Source: JAGNLV01 sp964612145
GTDB lineage: Bacteria; Zixibacteria; MSB-5A5; GN15; FEB-12
Length of the DNA: 64,000 nt
Direction of reading: 5' to 3'
Assembly: GCA_964612145.1 (NCBI GenBank)
Contig: CAZTBP010000019.1
Coordinates: 13,451-77,450 of the forward strand
In this document: positions 51,496 to 60,240 of the stretch, one piece after another
Position numbering within the stretch: the stretch's first letter is position 1
How the letters are laid out: every line of letters starts with the position of its first letter
Position numbers and translations under genes: made by a program
The notes under the pieces: model-generated
What the model was told of the DNA's origin: nothing
Databases searched by the model: none
The model's input: the letters and a program-made list of their open reading frames with translations, nothing else

Positions 51496-53322
51496 CTATT
51501 CTACGGTTACACTCTTGGCGAGATTTCTGGGCTGATCGACATGGCATCCACGCATCACGGCGATGTGATAGGCCAGCAACTGAAGCGGTATGATCGACAG
51601 CAGCGGTGTCAGGAGCCGATTCGTGTGTGGTATATAGATAACATGGTTGGCTCGATCGGCAATTTCGGTGTCGCCCTCGGTTGCAATCGCGATGACCTGG
51701 CCGTTGCGTGCGCGGACCTCGGCGATGTTGCTCATCACCTTGTCGTACACCGGGTCTTTCAGTGCAATTACAACCACCGGCATGTTTTCATCGATCAGGG
51801 CGATAGGACCGTGCTTCATTTCGGCAGCAGGGTAGCCTTCGGCGTGGATGTACGAAATTTCCTTCAGTTTCAGCGCACCCTCTAAAGCGACCGGGAAGTT
51901 GATCCCGCGTCCCAGATAAAGGAAGTTGTCGGCCCGATGATATAGTTTGGCGATCTTTTTTATCTCTTCTTCGGTCTTGAGGATTTGCTCCACCTGCGAG
52001 GGGATCTTGATCATATATTCGATCAGTTCCTGGCCGCGCTGGACGGAGACGTTGCGCATGCGGGCCAGCAGCGTGCCGATTAGCGACAATACCATTACCT
52101 GCGAGGTGAACGCCTTGGTGGAGGCGACCCCAATCTCCGGGCCGGCATGGATGTACACGCCACCGTCGCTTTCGCGCGCGATGGTAGAGCCAACGACATT
52201 GACAATTCCGAGGCTGGTCACGCCGCGTTTTTTTGCCTCGCGTATTGCGGCGAGCGTATCGGCTGTTTCGCCTGACTGTGAAATACCGAACAGGAGGGAT
52301 TTGGGTGGGAATATCGGCGAGCGATACCGGAATTCAGAGGCATACTCGACCTCAACCGGGATTCCAGCGAGTTCTTCAATGAAGTACTCGCCGACAATGC
52401 CGGCGTGCCAGGAGGTTCCGCAGGCTGTCAGGAAAATCCGCTCGATCTCCCGGAGTTCATCGTACTGAAGGTTGAGGCCGCCGAGACGCGGAATGCCCTC
52501 ATCCCAGTTCAATCGGCCACGCATGGCGTTACGCAGGGTGGACGGCTGCTCGTGGATCTCCTTGAGCATGAAATGGTCGTAGCCTTCCTTTTCGATCTGG
52601 TCGAGTGTCCAGGAGACCTCTTCGATATGCGGCGTGATGCGAACTTTTTGAATTGTGCGGATTTCGTAATCCTGAGAAGTCACGGTGGCAATCTCACCCT
52701 CGTCGAGATACACGACCTTGTTGGTATGCTCCAGCATGGCGGCGACATCGGAGGCGATGAACTTTTCGCCGTCACCGATCCCAACCACGAGGGGCGAACC
52801 CATCCGGGCGGCTACGATCATATCGGGATGTTTGGAAGAGATGACAGCGATTCCGTAGGTGCCCTCGACCTGGTTGAGCGCTTCCCGGACGGCTTCGGTC
52901 AGGTCATCGCGGTAATAGTAGCGAATCAACTGGACCAGTACTTCGGTGTCGGTATCGGTCTTGAGCGTGTGGCCCTGCCGCTGGAGGTACTCTTTGAGAG
53001 TGCGGTAGTTTTCGATAATACCATTGTGGACGAGCGCGATCTCGCCGCGTTCATCGGTATGCGGATGAGCATTGAGTTGATTTGGCTCACCGTGGGTTGC
53101 CCATCGGGTGTGGGCTATACCATGAGTGCAGTCGTACTCTTTGTCACCGAGCAGCTGCTCTAAATTGGCAATCTTTCCGGCTGACTTGGCGACCATCAGG
53201 CCGGTCTCATCAAGCATGGCGATGCCGGAGGAGTCATAGCCTCGGTATTCCAGGCGCTTGAGTCCCTTGATCAGAATTGGTTTTGCCTTATTCGGCCCGA
53301 CATATCCAACAATTCCGCACAT
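51496..53322 (-). CDS. glmS: glutamine-fructose-6-phosphate aminotransferase
   Basis: Makes glucosamine-6-phosphate from fructose-6-phosphate and glutamine, the entry to UDP-GlcNAc, peptidoglycan and LPS. The N-terminal class II amidotransferase domain starts M-C-G-I-V-G-Y, with Cys2 as nucleophile after Met removal. H-T-R-W-A-T-H-G and the H-N-G-I-I-E-N motif follow. Two SIS sugar-isomerase domains occupy about 285-608 (F-G-I-S-Q-S-G-E-T-A-D-T). The length is 608 aa. It begins 16 bases after the glmM stop in the same transcript, so no glmS ribozyme can precede it. Confidence 0.97.
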   Translation of the reverse strand: MCGIVGYVGPNKAKPILIKGLKRLEYRGYDSSGIAMLDETGLMVAKSAGKIANLEQLLGDKEYDCTHGIAHTRWATHGEPNQLNAHPHTDERGEIALVHNGIIENYRTLKEYLQRQGHTLKTDTDTEVLVQLIRYYYRDDLTEAVREALNQVEGTYGIAVISSKHPDMIVAARMGSPLVVGIGDGEKFIASDVAAMLEHTNKVVYLDEGEIATVTSQDYEIRTIQKVRITPHIEEVSWTLDQIEKEGYDHFMLKEIHEQPSTLRNAMRGRLNWDEGIPRLGGLNLQYDELREIERIFLTACGTSWHAGIVGEYFIEELAGIPVEVEYASEFRYRSPIFPPKSLLFGISQSGETADTLAAIREAKKRGVTSLGIVNVVGSTIARESDGGVYIHAGPEIGVASTKAFTSQVMVLSLIGTLLARMRNVSVQRGQELIEYMIKIPSQVEQILKTEEEIKKIAKLYHRADNFLYLGRGINFPVALEGALKLKEISYIHAEGYPAAEMKHGPIALIDENMPVVVIALKDPVYDKVMSNIAEVRARNGQVIAIATEGDTEIADRANHVIYIPHTNRLLTPLLSIIPLQLLAYHIAVMRGCHVDQPRNLAKSVTVE

Positions 53323-53338
53323 ACAGTAGTGTCCTCAC

Positions 53339-54697
53339 TCAGGTAAAATAGGTCATAACTTGTTTTACAAGACGATCGGTGGAGCGTTTGCTTTGTGTTT
53401 CTACAATCAAGCGAAAAATCGGTTCTGTATTGCTTGGCCGCAACTGCACCCAGCCCTCGTCAAAGTCCAACCGGATCCCGTCACGATGGTCCGCCTTTAC
53501 GGCCCCGAGAATCTTGTGGGCCTCGCGTTCAAAGCGCTGCAGACGTTTTGCAAAGTCATCCGGGAGGGGGGCTTTAGTCTTCTTATTATAATAGGTCGGC
53601 AGTGAATCAACAAGGCTTGAAAGGCTCGTCTTTTCTTGTGCCAGCAGGGTAAGCACGAGGGCCGCAGCGATCAGGGCATCGCGACCGGCATGGAACGAGG
53701 GGAGAATCACGCCGCCGTTGCCCTCGCCGCCGACCAAGGCTCGCCTGGAGCGCATCGCCTGCACCACATTTGCCTCGCCGACCTTGGCGTAATGGACATT
53801 TGCTCCGGCCTCAGTGGCTACATTTTCCGTTACCCGGGATGTGGAGAGGTTAATTACCACGCCGCCTTTTTTCTTGGAGAGCACCTGCCTGACGGCCAGT
53901 GCGAGTGTCAGCTCTTCACCGATCGGTTTGCCGTTTTCATCGACCAGCGCCAGGCGGTCGGCATCGGGATCGCAGGCCATGCCAAGGTGGGCTTTTCTTG
54001 CTTTCACTGCTATCCCGAGCTGGCGAAGGTTTTTTGGTATCGGCTCGGGTTCCCGGACAAACTTCCCGGAGCCGTCGCAGTTCAGCTCTGTGACCTGCAC
54101 CCCCATGTGTCGAAGCAGTTCCGGCAGGGCGGTCGAGCCGGCCCCGTTTATCGCATCGACAACTACTTTGAACTTCCGACGCTTGACCGCGGCCTTGTTT
54201 ACAAACGGTACTTTGAGCGTCTTTTTGATATGTTCCTCGATCCAGTTGAGCTGCTGTTCGATCTTGCCGATGCGGTTGTGTGGTTTGAAATCGAACCTGC
54301 CTTTGGTGAAGACGGCATCGAGTCTTTTGTATTCCTGGGGCGTGATAAATTCGCCGGTCTTGTTGAAGAACTTCAGGGCGTTCCAGGGGGATGGATTATG
54401 GGAGGCGGTTATGCAGATTCCGCCGGCCGCCTTGAGGTTCTTCACGGCAATTTCGACGGTTGGGGTGGGTACGATACCGATCTCGACAACGTTGATACCG
54501 ACCGAGGTCAGTCCGGCCACGACGGCCTTCAGGTAGGCTTCGCCGGATGGCCGGCTGTCGCGTCCGACCACAACTTTGCCGCGCTTGAGCATTGTTCCAA
54601 AAGCGGCGGCGTATTGGGTGACGAGAACCGGGTCAATTCCGGAGCCGACAATGCCTCGGATTCCCGAGGTTGATTTGATCAAAGTTTGCTGTGACAT
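53339..54697 (-). CDS. glmM: phosphoglucosamine mutase (alpha-D-phosphohexomutase family)
   Basis: Converts glucosamine-6-phosphate to glucosamine-1-phosphate, directly downstream of GlmS in the pathway. The phosphoserine is in T-A-S-H-N-P-S near residue 99. The metal loop D-P-D-A-D-R-L, the sugar-binding G-E-G-N-G-G and the phosphate-binding R-P-S-N-T-E-P near 430 are visible. The assignment as GlmM rather than phosphomannomutase rests on the glmS partner 16 bases downstream. The start was placed at ATG 54697 (M-S-Q-Q-T-L-I-K), 20 codons inside the longest frame, because the upstream residues overlap the palindromic leader. Confidence 0.9.
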   Translation of the reverse strand: MSQQTLIKSTSGIRGIVGSGIDPVLVTQYAAAFGTMLKRGKVVVGRDSRPSGEAYLKAVVAGLTSVGINVVEIGIVPTPTVEIAVKNLKAAGGICITASHNPSPWNALKFFNKTGEFITPQEYKRLDAVFTKGRFDFKPHNRIGKIEQQLNWIEEHIKKTLKVPFVNKAAVKRRKFKVVVDAINGAGSTALPELLRHMGVQVTELNCDGSGKFVREPEPIPKNLRQLGIAVKARKAHLGMACDPDADRLALVDENGKPIGEELTLALAVRQVLSKKKGGVVINLSTSRVTENVATEAGANVHYAKVGEANVVQAMRSRRALVGGEGNGGVILPSFHAGRDALIAAALVLTLLAQEKTSLSSLVDSLPTYYNKKTKAPLPDDFAKRLQRFEREAHKILGAVKADHRDGIRLDFDEGWVQLRPSNTEPIFRLIVETQSKRSTDRLVKQVMTYFT

Positions 54698-54721
54698 ATT
54701 CTCTACTGCGTCTTGTTGCGG

Positions 54722-54751
54722 TTGAATTACTGCTATATGAGAGTAATTCAA
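54722..54751. promoter_or_regulatory. perfect 10-bp inverted repeat ahead of glmM
   Basis: TTGAATTACT (54722-54731), 10 bases, AGTAATTCAA (54742-54751) form an exact inverted repeat 24-55 bases upstream of the glmM ATG, enclosing a CTATATG centre. It could be a repressor site over the promoter or a leader hairpin. Confidence 0.65.
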
Positions 54752-54809
54752 TTGCATACGGTTTGCAAGTATTGAACCGGAATTCAGAACCGACGGTTCC
54801 GTTGGTGAG

Positions 54810-55379
54810 TCATTTTAGATGAGAAAGGAAGTCGCGAGGTATCGGACGGCGGGAGTCGAGATTGATGTCTGTAACAGTGAATCTGCTGTCCACGGCAATC
54901 ATGATCGGGTAGCCCTCTACCCCGTGCTCGGTCATGAACGTTGCTGCCGTGTCGGCGTAGATCGGAAATGTGAGGCCGTGTTTGGAATAGAACGCATCGA
55001 GGTAGTCAATCGGCGTGGTGGGGGCGATGCCGATGACGTCGGCGGTCGGCAGGTCGCCATTGTCGATAAGCTCCTGCACGAATCCGGTCATTCGCTCGCA
55101 GGGGTCGCAGCCCAAGTCCATGAAGATGACAATTGCGCCGTTGTCGCCGACCGCCTCATGACTGGTCAGGGGCTGGTTGTCTTCGTTCAGCAGGTCGACA
55201 TCGGGAAACGGTTCGCCCGGTGTGAGTTTGAGATTGGGGAATACCTCGGCGGCCTGCGGGGGCTGTGGTGTGACGCTGCGGGTGGCCGATCCGACATACA
55301 CGCCGACAGTGACCGCCAGCGCGAGGACAACTGCCGATATTACAAATTTGAGAAGGCCGGAAACGCCGGGAGAAGGCAT
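54810..55379 (-). CDS. membrane-anchored thioredoxin/peroxiredoxin-like protein
   Basis: A thiol-disulfide protein facing the periplasm. One N-terminal transmembrane helix (about 8-32) is followed by a TlpA/AhpC-like fold. F-M-D-L-G-C-D-P-C-E-R-M near residue 86 gives the C-x2-C active site, and G-V-E-G-Y-P-I-M-I-A near 153 the cis-Pro loop. It lies 116 bases downstream of the eight-cysteine exported peptide gene on the same strand, separated by a 9-bp hairpin, so that peptide is a plausible redox client. Confidence 0.85.
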   Translation of the reverse strand: MPSPGVSGLLKFVISAVVLALAVTVGVYVGSATRSVTPQPPQAAEVFPNLKLTPGEPFPDVDLLNEDNQPLTSHEAVGDNGAIVIFMDLGCDPCERMTGFVQELIDNGDLPTADVIGIAPTTPIDYLDAFYSKHGLTFPIYADTAATFMTEHGVEGYPIMIAVDSRFTVTDINLDSRRPIPRDFLSHLK

Positions 55380-55462
55380 GAGTTATACCGGACGTTTTGG
55401 GGTTTCGATATTCACGGCGCCGCCCGAACGGTAAGGTTGTCCCGACGGCGCCGCACACTACC

Positions 55463-55488
55463 GTATAGACCGGGTTAACGGTCTATAC
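55463..55488 (-). promoter_or_regulatory. hairpin between Cys-rich peptide and thioredoxin genes
   Basis: GTATAGACC, 8-base loop, GGTCTATAC is a perfect 9-bp stem beginning 8 bases after the peptide stop. No T-run follows, so it may be a leaky attenuator or mRNA-stability element setting different expression levels for the two genes. Confidence 0.55.
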
Positions 55489-55495
55489 TTTGCGA

Positions 55496-55714
55496 CTAGC
55501 ACTCGTAGACCTGCGGGCACTGGAATTCATCTGTCGGCCAACAGAACTCACTGCTGCCGTAAACACAGCATTTCATCGGGGTTCCGTCGCAGGTGCAGTA
55601 GTAGTAGCAGTCTCCGCCGCCACCACCGCCGATTGCCGCTGCGTCACCGGTGGTCAGGCCAAAGCCGAAACTGACCGCGAAAAGCAGCAGAGCTAGAACA
55701 ATCAAGTTGCGCAT
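55496..55714 (-). CDS. small exported eight-cysteine protein
   Basis: I recognise no family. The 72 aa begin with a clear signal peptide (M-R-N-L-I-V-L-A-L-L-L-F-A-V, then T-T-G-D-A-A-A). After a run of six Gly comes a 37-residue tail with eight Cys (D-C, Y-Y-Y-C, T-C, K-C-C, E-F-C, F-Q-C, Y-E-C at the end) and several aromatics. Expression signals are strong: AAGGAGGTGA 7 bases before the ATG, and a TTGACG-17-TTTATT promoter. The even Cys count suggests four disulfides or metal binding. The thioredoxin-like protein encoded next could fold it. It could also be a modified-peptide precursor, but no maturation enzyme is adjacent. Confidence 0.75.
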   Translation of the reverse strand: MRNLIVLALLLFAVSFGFGLTTGDAAAIGGGGGGDCYYYCTCDGTPMKCCVYGSSEFCWPTDEFQCPQVYEC

Positions 55715-55752
55715 AGATTCACCTCCTTCCATGGAATGTGATGTGCGCTTTC

Positions 55753-55781
55753 AATAAATCACGACTATTAAGACCCGTCAA
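55753..55781 (-). promoter_or_regulatory. promoter of the Cys-rich peptide gene
   Basis: On the minus strand TTGACG (plus 55776-55781), a 17-base spacer and TTTATT (55753-55758). The leader is about 33 bases and includes a near-perfect Shine-Dalgarno. Confidence 0.6.
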
Positions 55782-55837
55782 GTATTATTTAGTCATTCGG
55801 ACATAGTCAAAAATACGGCCAGGGCGCGAAGTGCAAC

Positions 55838-56638
55838 TCAGGACTTTGGGCTGCCCAGTGCGCGGCGCATCCGGGCGTGGAGGGTCGGATTGGCGACAAG
55901 GATGGAATCGTCGAAGATCGAGTAGGGTTTGCCGTTGACCTGGGTGATTTTCCCACCGGCCTCGGTGACAAAGATAGTGGCGGCGGCGGTATCCCAGGGA
56001 TGAAGATAGAGTTCCCAGAAGCCATCGATACGTCCGGCCGCCAGCCAGCAGAGGTCGATTGCGGCCGAACCGGGTCGGCGGACGCCCTGCGCCTTTTTTG
56101 CCATGCGCGCGAAATAGCCGAGGTTGTTGCGTTTGGCCGTGGCGATGTTGTAGCCGAAACCGGTCGCCAGGAGGGCGCGTTTCAGGGAGGTCTCATTAGA
56201 TATTTTCAGGCGAGTCTTGTTCATGAAGGCTCCCTGCCCGCTTGCTCCGTGGAACAGTTCGTCTCGTTCCGGATCGTAGACGGCTCCGCACAGCATCTCA
56301 CCCTCATGTTCAACCGCGATCGAGGTACAATACACCGGAAAGCCGTGGGCGTAGTTCACGGTGCCGTCCAGCGGGTCGATGACCCATCGGAATTCTGCTT
56401 CTTTACCGGAACCGGTCCCCTCCTCGGCCAGAATCGTATGGATCGGGTACTTTTTGTCGATCCGGCCGGTGATAAATTTTTCGGCGGCGAGGTCGGCCTC
56501 GGTGACCGGATCGATCCGGCCCTTGTAGGCGACCCGGTGAGCCGTGTTGAACTTTTTTTTGAGGATTTGCCCGGCCGCGACGGCGGTTTCTTTGGTGAAG
56601 TTCAGGATTTCGCGAAGCTGCTTTTGGGATAGACTCAC
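55838..56638 (-). CDS. suhB: inositol-1-monophosphatase family protein (SuhB-like)
   Basis: A Mg2+-dependent, Li+-sensitive phosphatase of the IMPase/FBPase family. Metal ligands are seen in A-E-E-G-T-G near 69, W-V-I-D-P-L-D-G-T-V-N-Y near 84-95 and H-P-W-D-T-A-A near 211. The length of 266 aa fits SuhB. The start is GTG at 56638, only 5 bases after the ABC exporter stop, so it is the third gene of that operon. The substrate may be inositol phosphate, NADP or another sugar phosphate. Confidence 0.88.
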   Translation of the reverse strand: MSLSQKQLREILNFTKETAVAAGQILKKKFNTAHRVAYKGRIDPVTEADLAAEKFITGRIDKKYPIHTILAEEGTGSGKEAEFRWVIDPLDGTVNYAHGFPVYCTSIAVEHEGEMLCGAVYDPERDELFHGASGQGAFMNKTRLKISNETSLKRALLATGFGYNIATAKRNNLGYFARMAKKAQGVRRPGSAAIDLCWLAAGRIDGFWELYLHPWDTAAATIFVTEAGGKITQVNGKPYSIFDDSILVANPTLHARMRRALGSPKS

Positions 56639-56643
56639 GGTGC

Positions 56644-58458
56644 TTACTTGGCAGCGGTTTGGGTTTTGGATTCGGGCGTCTTTTTTTGCCTGTACTGCAT
56701 TTCGTACAGTTTACGGTAGATTCCGCCGCGATTCAAGAGTTCTTCATGCTTTCCCATCTCGCGCAGTTTACCATGGTGCAGGACGAGGATTTTATCCGCC
56801 TTCTCGATTGTCGACAGGCGATGAGCGATAATAATCGATGTTCTCCCTTTGAGCAGCACTTCGAGCGCCTCCTGTATGAGGTTTTCGGTCTCGGTGTCGA
56901 CCGAGCTGGTGGCCTCATCGAGGATGAGAATGCCGGGGTCAAACGCCAGTGCGCGCGCGAACGAAAGAAGCTGTTTCTGGCCGGTCGAAAGTGTCGCGCC
57001 GCGTTCTTTGACCTCCGTTCCGATCCCGTCGGGCAGATGATTCAGGAATCGGTCAAAGCCGACCCGCGAGAGCGCCTGCCGTACTTCGTCATCGGTGATA
57101 TCTTCGTCACGCAGGCGGACATTGCCGGCGTAATCGCCGCTGAAGAGGAAAACGTCCTGCAGGACAAGGCCGAGATGTGATCGGAGTTCCTCGATAGTCA
57201 GGTCTTTCAGGTCGACGCTGTCGATCTTTATCGAGCCTTTCTGATAATCGTAGAACCGGAACAGCAGGTTTATCAGCGAGGTCTTTCCGGCGCCGGTCGC
57301 ACCCACGACCGCGATTCGCTCTCCCGGTTCAACGGAGAACGAAATGTCTCTGAGGACCCAGTCTTCTTTGTTGTAAGCGAACCAAACGTTGTCAAATTCT
57401 ATCCGTCCGGCAAACGACTTGATGGTCTTTGGGTGTTCCGGATCGCGCTGGATCGGTTCGGTATCCAGCAGGCGGAAAATGCGCTCTGAAGAAGCCATCG
57501 AGGCCTGGAGCACGTTGTACTTCTCAGACAGGTCACGAATCGGGCGGTAGAACATTTCCACAAAATAGATAAAGGCTACCAGTTCACCCCACGTCAGACC
57601 GGCGTTTTCTATTCGCAGGCCGCCAAAGTAAAGCACCAGGGCGGTTGAGACGGCACCGATAATTTCCACACCCGGGAAAAACAGCGCATAGTAGATGACC
57701 GACTTGTGGTGGGCGTCGCGGAGGTCGTCGTTGATTTCGTTAAAATTGTCGAAGGTCCGTTTCTCCTGCGTGAACAACTGCACCACCGGCATGCCGGTCA
57801 GGTGTTCCTGAACGTAGGCGTTGAGCCGCGCCAGTTTCAGGCGGACCTTGCGGTATGCCTCTCGGGCCCTTGCCCGGAAGATAAATGTGACGAAAATCAG
57901 CACCGGCAGTACGGTGAACGTAATCAGGGCCAGTTGCCAGTTCATGTAGAGCATGGCGCCGACAATTCCGGCCAGCATAAACAGGTCACCGACAATCGCC
58001 ACGACGGCTGTGCCGAACAACTGGTTCAGCGTGTTGACGTCGTTGGTTACCCGCGTGACCAGTCGCCCGACCGGGTTTTTGTCAAAGAAGCCGAGATGGA
58101 GTTTTTGGAGGTGACGGAAGATCTGCATGCGAAGGTCGTGCTGGACCTGCTGCCCCAGCCAGACAGTCGTCATGATCTGACCCCAGGTAAAGACAAGCTG
58201 AACCAGCAGGATCCCGATAAACGCCGCGAGTACGAGGTTGAAACCTTCGAGCACTTTTGGTTTGATGAAATCGTCGATGGCCCATTTCTGGACAAAGCCG
58301 ATGGCGATCTGTGCCGAGGCCGCCAGGAGAATGAGCGCCACCGCCAGCAACACCATTTTGCGATACGGCCCCATGTATTTCAGCAGCCGGCGCATCAGGC
58401 GGGAGTCATAGGCCTTCCCTAAGGCTTCTTCTTCATGAAACGAATTGGCGGCACTCAT
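56644..58458 (-). CDS. ABC exporter half-transporter, subunit B (consensus Walker B)
   Basis: A type IV (MsbA-like) ABC exporter subunit with six membrane helices (about 25-320) and a C-terminal ATPase. Walker A is G-A-T-G-A-G-K-T, Walker B I-L-I-L-D-E-A-T-S with the catalytic Glu, and the switch His is in I-A-H-R-L-S. Its signature is the altered L-S-T-G-Q-K-Q. Its start overlaps the upstream half-transporter by 4 bases (ATGA). Together they show the asymmetry of heterodimeric exporters such as TM287/288: this subunit supplies the intact Glu and the other supplies the intact signature. Substrate unknown. Confidence 0.92.
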   Translation of the reverse strand: MSAANSFHEEEALGKAYDSRLMRRLLKYMGPYRKMVLLAVALILLAASAQIAIGFVQKWAIDDFIKPKVLEGFNLVLAAFIGILLVQLVFTWGQIMTTVWLGQQVQHDLRMQIFRHLQKLHLGFFDKNPVGRLVTRVTNDVNTLNQLFGTAVVAIVGDLFMLAGIVGAMLYMNWQLALITFTVLPVLIFVTFIFRARAREAYRKVRLKLARLNAYVQEHLTGMPVVQLFTQEKRTFDNFNEINDDLRDAHHKSVIYYALFFPGVEIIGAVSTALVLYFGGLRIENAGLTWGELVAFIYFVEMFYRPIRDLSEKYNVLQASMASSERIFRLLDTEPIQRDPEHPKTIKSFAGRIEFDNVWFAYNKEDWVLRDISFSVEPGERIAVVGATGAGKTSLINLLFRFYDYQKGSIKIDSVDLKDLTIEELRSHLGLVLQDVFLFSGDYAGNVRLRDEDITDDEVRQALSRVGFDRFLNHLPDGIGTEVKERGATLSTGQKQLLSFARALAFDPGILILDEATSSVDTETENLIQEALEVLLKGRTSIIIAHRLSTIEKADKILVLHHGKLREMGKHEELLNRGGIYRKLYEMQYRQKKTPESKTQTAAK

Positions 58459-60224
58459 AATTCTTCCAGTTCCTTTTCCAGAAGCTGCGAGCGGTACAGG
58501 TCGGCGTAGAAACCATTTTCGGACATGAGAGTTTCGTGCGTGCCCCGTTCGATTATGCGGCCGTCCTGTAAACAGAGCACCATATCCGCATCTTTGACCG
58601 AGGACACCCGGTGTGAAATGATGATCGAGGTGCGGCCGGCAAGCACTTCTTTAATTCGCATGTTGATTTCGTGCTCGGTTTCGGTATCAACTGCCGAGGT
58701 AGCGTCATCCAGGATAAGAATAGTTGGGTCGACCAGGATCGCCCGGGCAATGGCGGTGCGCTGTTTCTGCCCGCCGGAGAGCGTGATACCGCGCTCACCG
58801 ACCATGGTATCGTAGGCATTCGGAAATTCTTCGACATCCTTATCGAGATCTGCGATTCGGCCGGCCTTGCGGACTTGATCGAGATCGGCATTGCGATTTC
58901 CGAACCGGACATTTTCTGCGATTGTATCGGAGAACAGGAACGGTTCCTGTGTCGCAAAGCCGATCCGCTTGCGCAGTTCATACACCGGCCAGTCGTTGAT
59001 ATCCTTGCCGTCGATAAAAATCATGCCGCGCTCGACCGGATGCAGCCGGGCAACAAGATTCACCAGTGTCGTTTTGCCGGAGCCGGTCAACCCGAGCAGG
59101 CCGATTGTCTGTCCCGGTTCAATGGTGACATCGATATCTTCCAGGACCGGCTGGCCGTTATAGGAGAAGCGCAGGTTGCGGAATTCGATCCGGCCGTTGA
59201 TGGTGGCCGGTACAGCGGCGTCGGGTTTATCTTTGACTGCCGGTTCGGTGTGCAGCACCTTATTGATTCGGGTCAGCGAGGCTCTGCCGCGCTGGTACAG
59301 CGACACGACCCAGCCCACGGCAATGACGGGCCAGGTGAGCAGGCTGACATAACCGAAGAACTCTACCAGGGTTCCGATTGATTGCGTGCCGTTGATAGCC
59401 ATCCGGCCGCCGACAAAGAGGACAATCAGGATCGAACCGCCGGCCAGCAGGCGCATCAGCGGCATGAACAGACCCTGTACTTTGGCCAGATCCATGTTGA
59501 GGCCGATATACTTGTGGGACAGGATCCGGAAATTTTTAATTTCCGGTTCTTCCTGCGTGTAGGCTTTGACCACCCGCATGCCGGCCAGATTTTCCTGCGC
59601 CGCGGCGGTGATATCGCCAAAGTGCTCCTGGATTTTCGCCTGACGAATGTGAAGCAGGTTGCCGATACGATTGACCGAAAACGGCAGCACAATCATCGGC
59701 GCGATACTCAGAAGAGTCAGCTCCAGCGAAGTCGATATCATCAAGGGGATGCCAATTATCAGGCTGGTGATCGCGTTGGCCAAGTACATGATACCCGGCC
59801 CGGACATCTGGCGGACCGCTTCGAGGTCGTTGGTCATGCGGGCCATGACATCGCCGGTGCGGTTGTTGTGGTAAAAGGTTGGGGAAAGCTTCAACAGGTG
59901 GCCGAACAGTTCGCCACGGAGGTCGAATTCGAGCCAGCGGGACATCCAGATGATGGTCCGGCGCATCATGAACCGAAACGCACCGGACAACACGGTCAGG
60001 CCGATCAGCAGAAGGATAAGCTGGCCCACAAACGACATCTCGCGTCCCTGCTCGATGGCGTCAATGATGCGTTTCAGAACCTTGGGAGTGTATAGCAGCA
60101 ACGCATTTGAAATCACCGTTGCCACCATGCCCCATATAAGGTACGCTTTATACTTGCGGTAGTATTTTGATACCGTCTTAAATGGCTTTGGGGGCGCTGA
60201 TGTCTTCGAAGTAGTTTTATCCAT
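58455..60224 (-). CDS. ABC exporter half-transporter, subunit A (degenerate Walker B)
   Basis: The partner of the downstream half-transporter: six membrane helices (about 25-310) and an ATPase with Walker A G-L-T-G-S-G-K-T and a normal signature L-S-G-G-Q-K-Q. In Walker B, I-L-I-L-D-D-A-T-S has Asp in place of the catalytic Glu. This marks the degenerate ATP site of a heterodimeric exporter. S-H-R-V-S-S supplies the switch His. Its 5' region carries the two 29-bp repeats at 60241-60330. It is the first gene of the operon ending in suhB. Confidence 0.92.
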   Translation of the reverse strand: MDKTTSKTSAPPKPFKTVSKYYRKYKAYLIWGMVATVISNALLLYTPKVLKRIIDAIEQGREMSFVGQLILLLIGLTVLSGAFRFMMRRTIIWMSRWLEFDLRGELFGHLLKLSPTFYHNNRTGDVMARMTNDLEAVRQMSGPGIMYLANAITSLIIGIPLMISTSLELTLLSIAPMIVLPFSVNRIGNLLHIRQAKIQEHFGDITAAAQENLAGMRVVKAYTQEEPEIKNFRILSHKYIGLNMDLAKVQGLFMPLMRLLAGGSILIVLFVGGRMAINGTQSIGTLVEFFGYVSLLTWPVIAVGWVVSLYQRGRASLTRINKVLHTEPAVKDKPDAAVPATINGRIEFRNLRFSYNGQPVLEDIDVTIEPGQTIGLLGLTGSGKTTLVNLVARLHPVERGMIFIDGKDINDWPVYELRKRIGFATQEPFLFSDTIAENVRFGNRNADLDQVRKAGRIADLDKDVEEFPNAYDTMVGERGITLSGGQKQRTAIARAILVDPTILILDDATSAVDTETEHEINMRIKEVLAGRTSIIISHRVSSVKDADMVLCLQDGRIIERGTHETLMSENGFYADLYRSQLLEKELEEL

Positions 60225-60240
60225 GGTCTACATTAATAGA

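Noticed and set aside
51496..54697. glmS ribozyme
   Set aside because: glmS follows glmM by 16 bases, leaving no room, and no core sequence was seen ahead of glmM.
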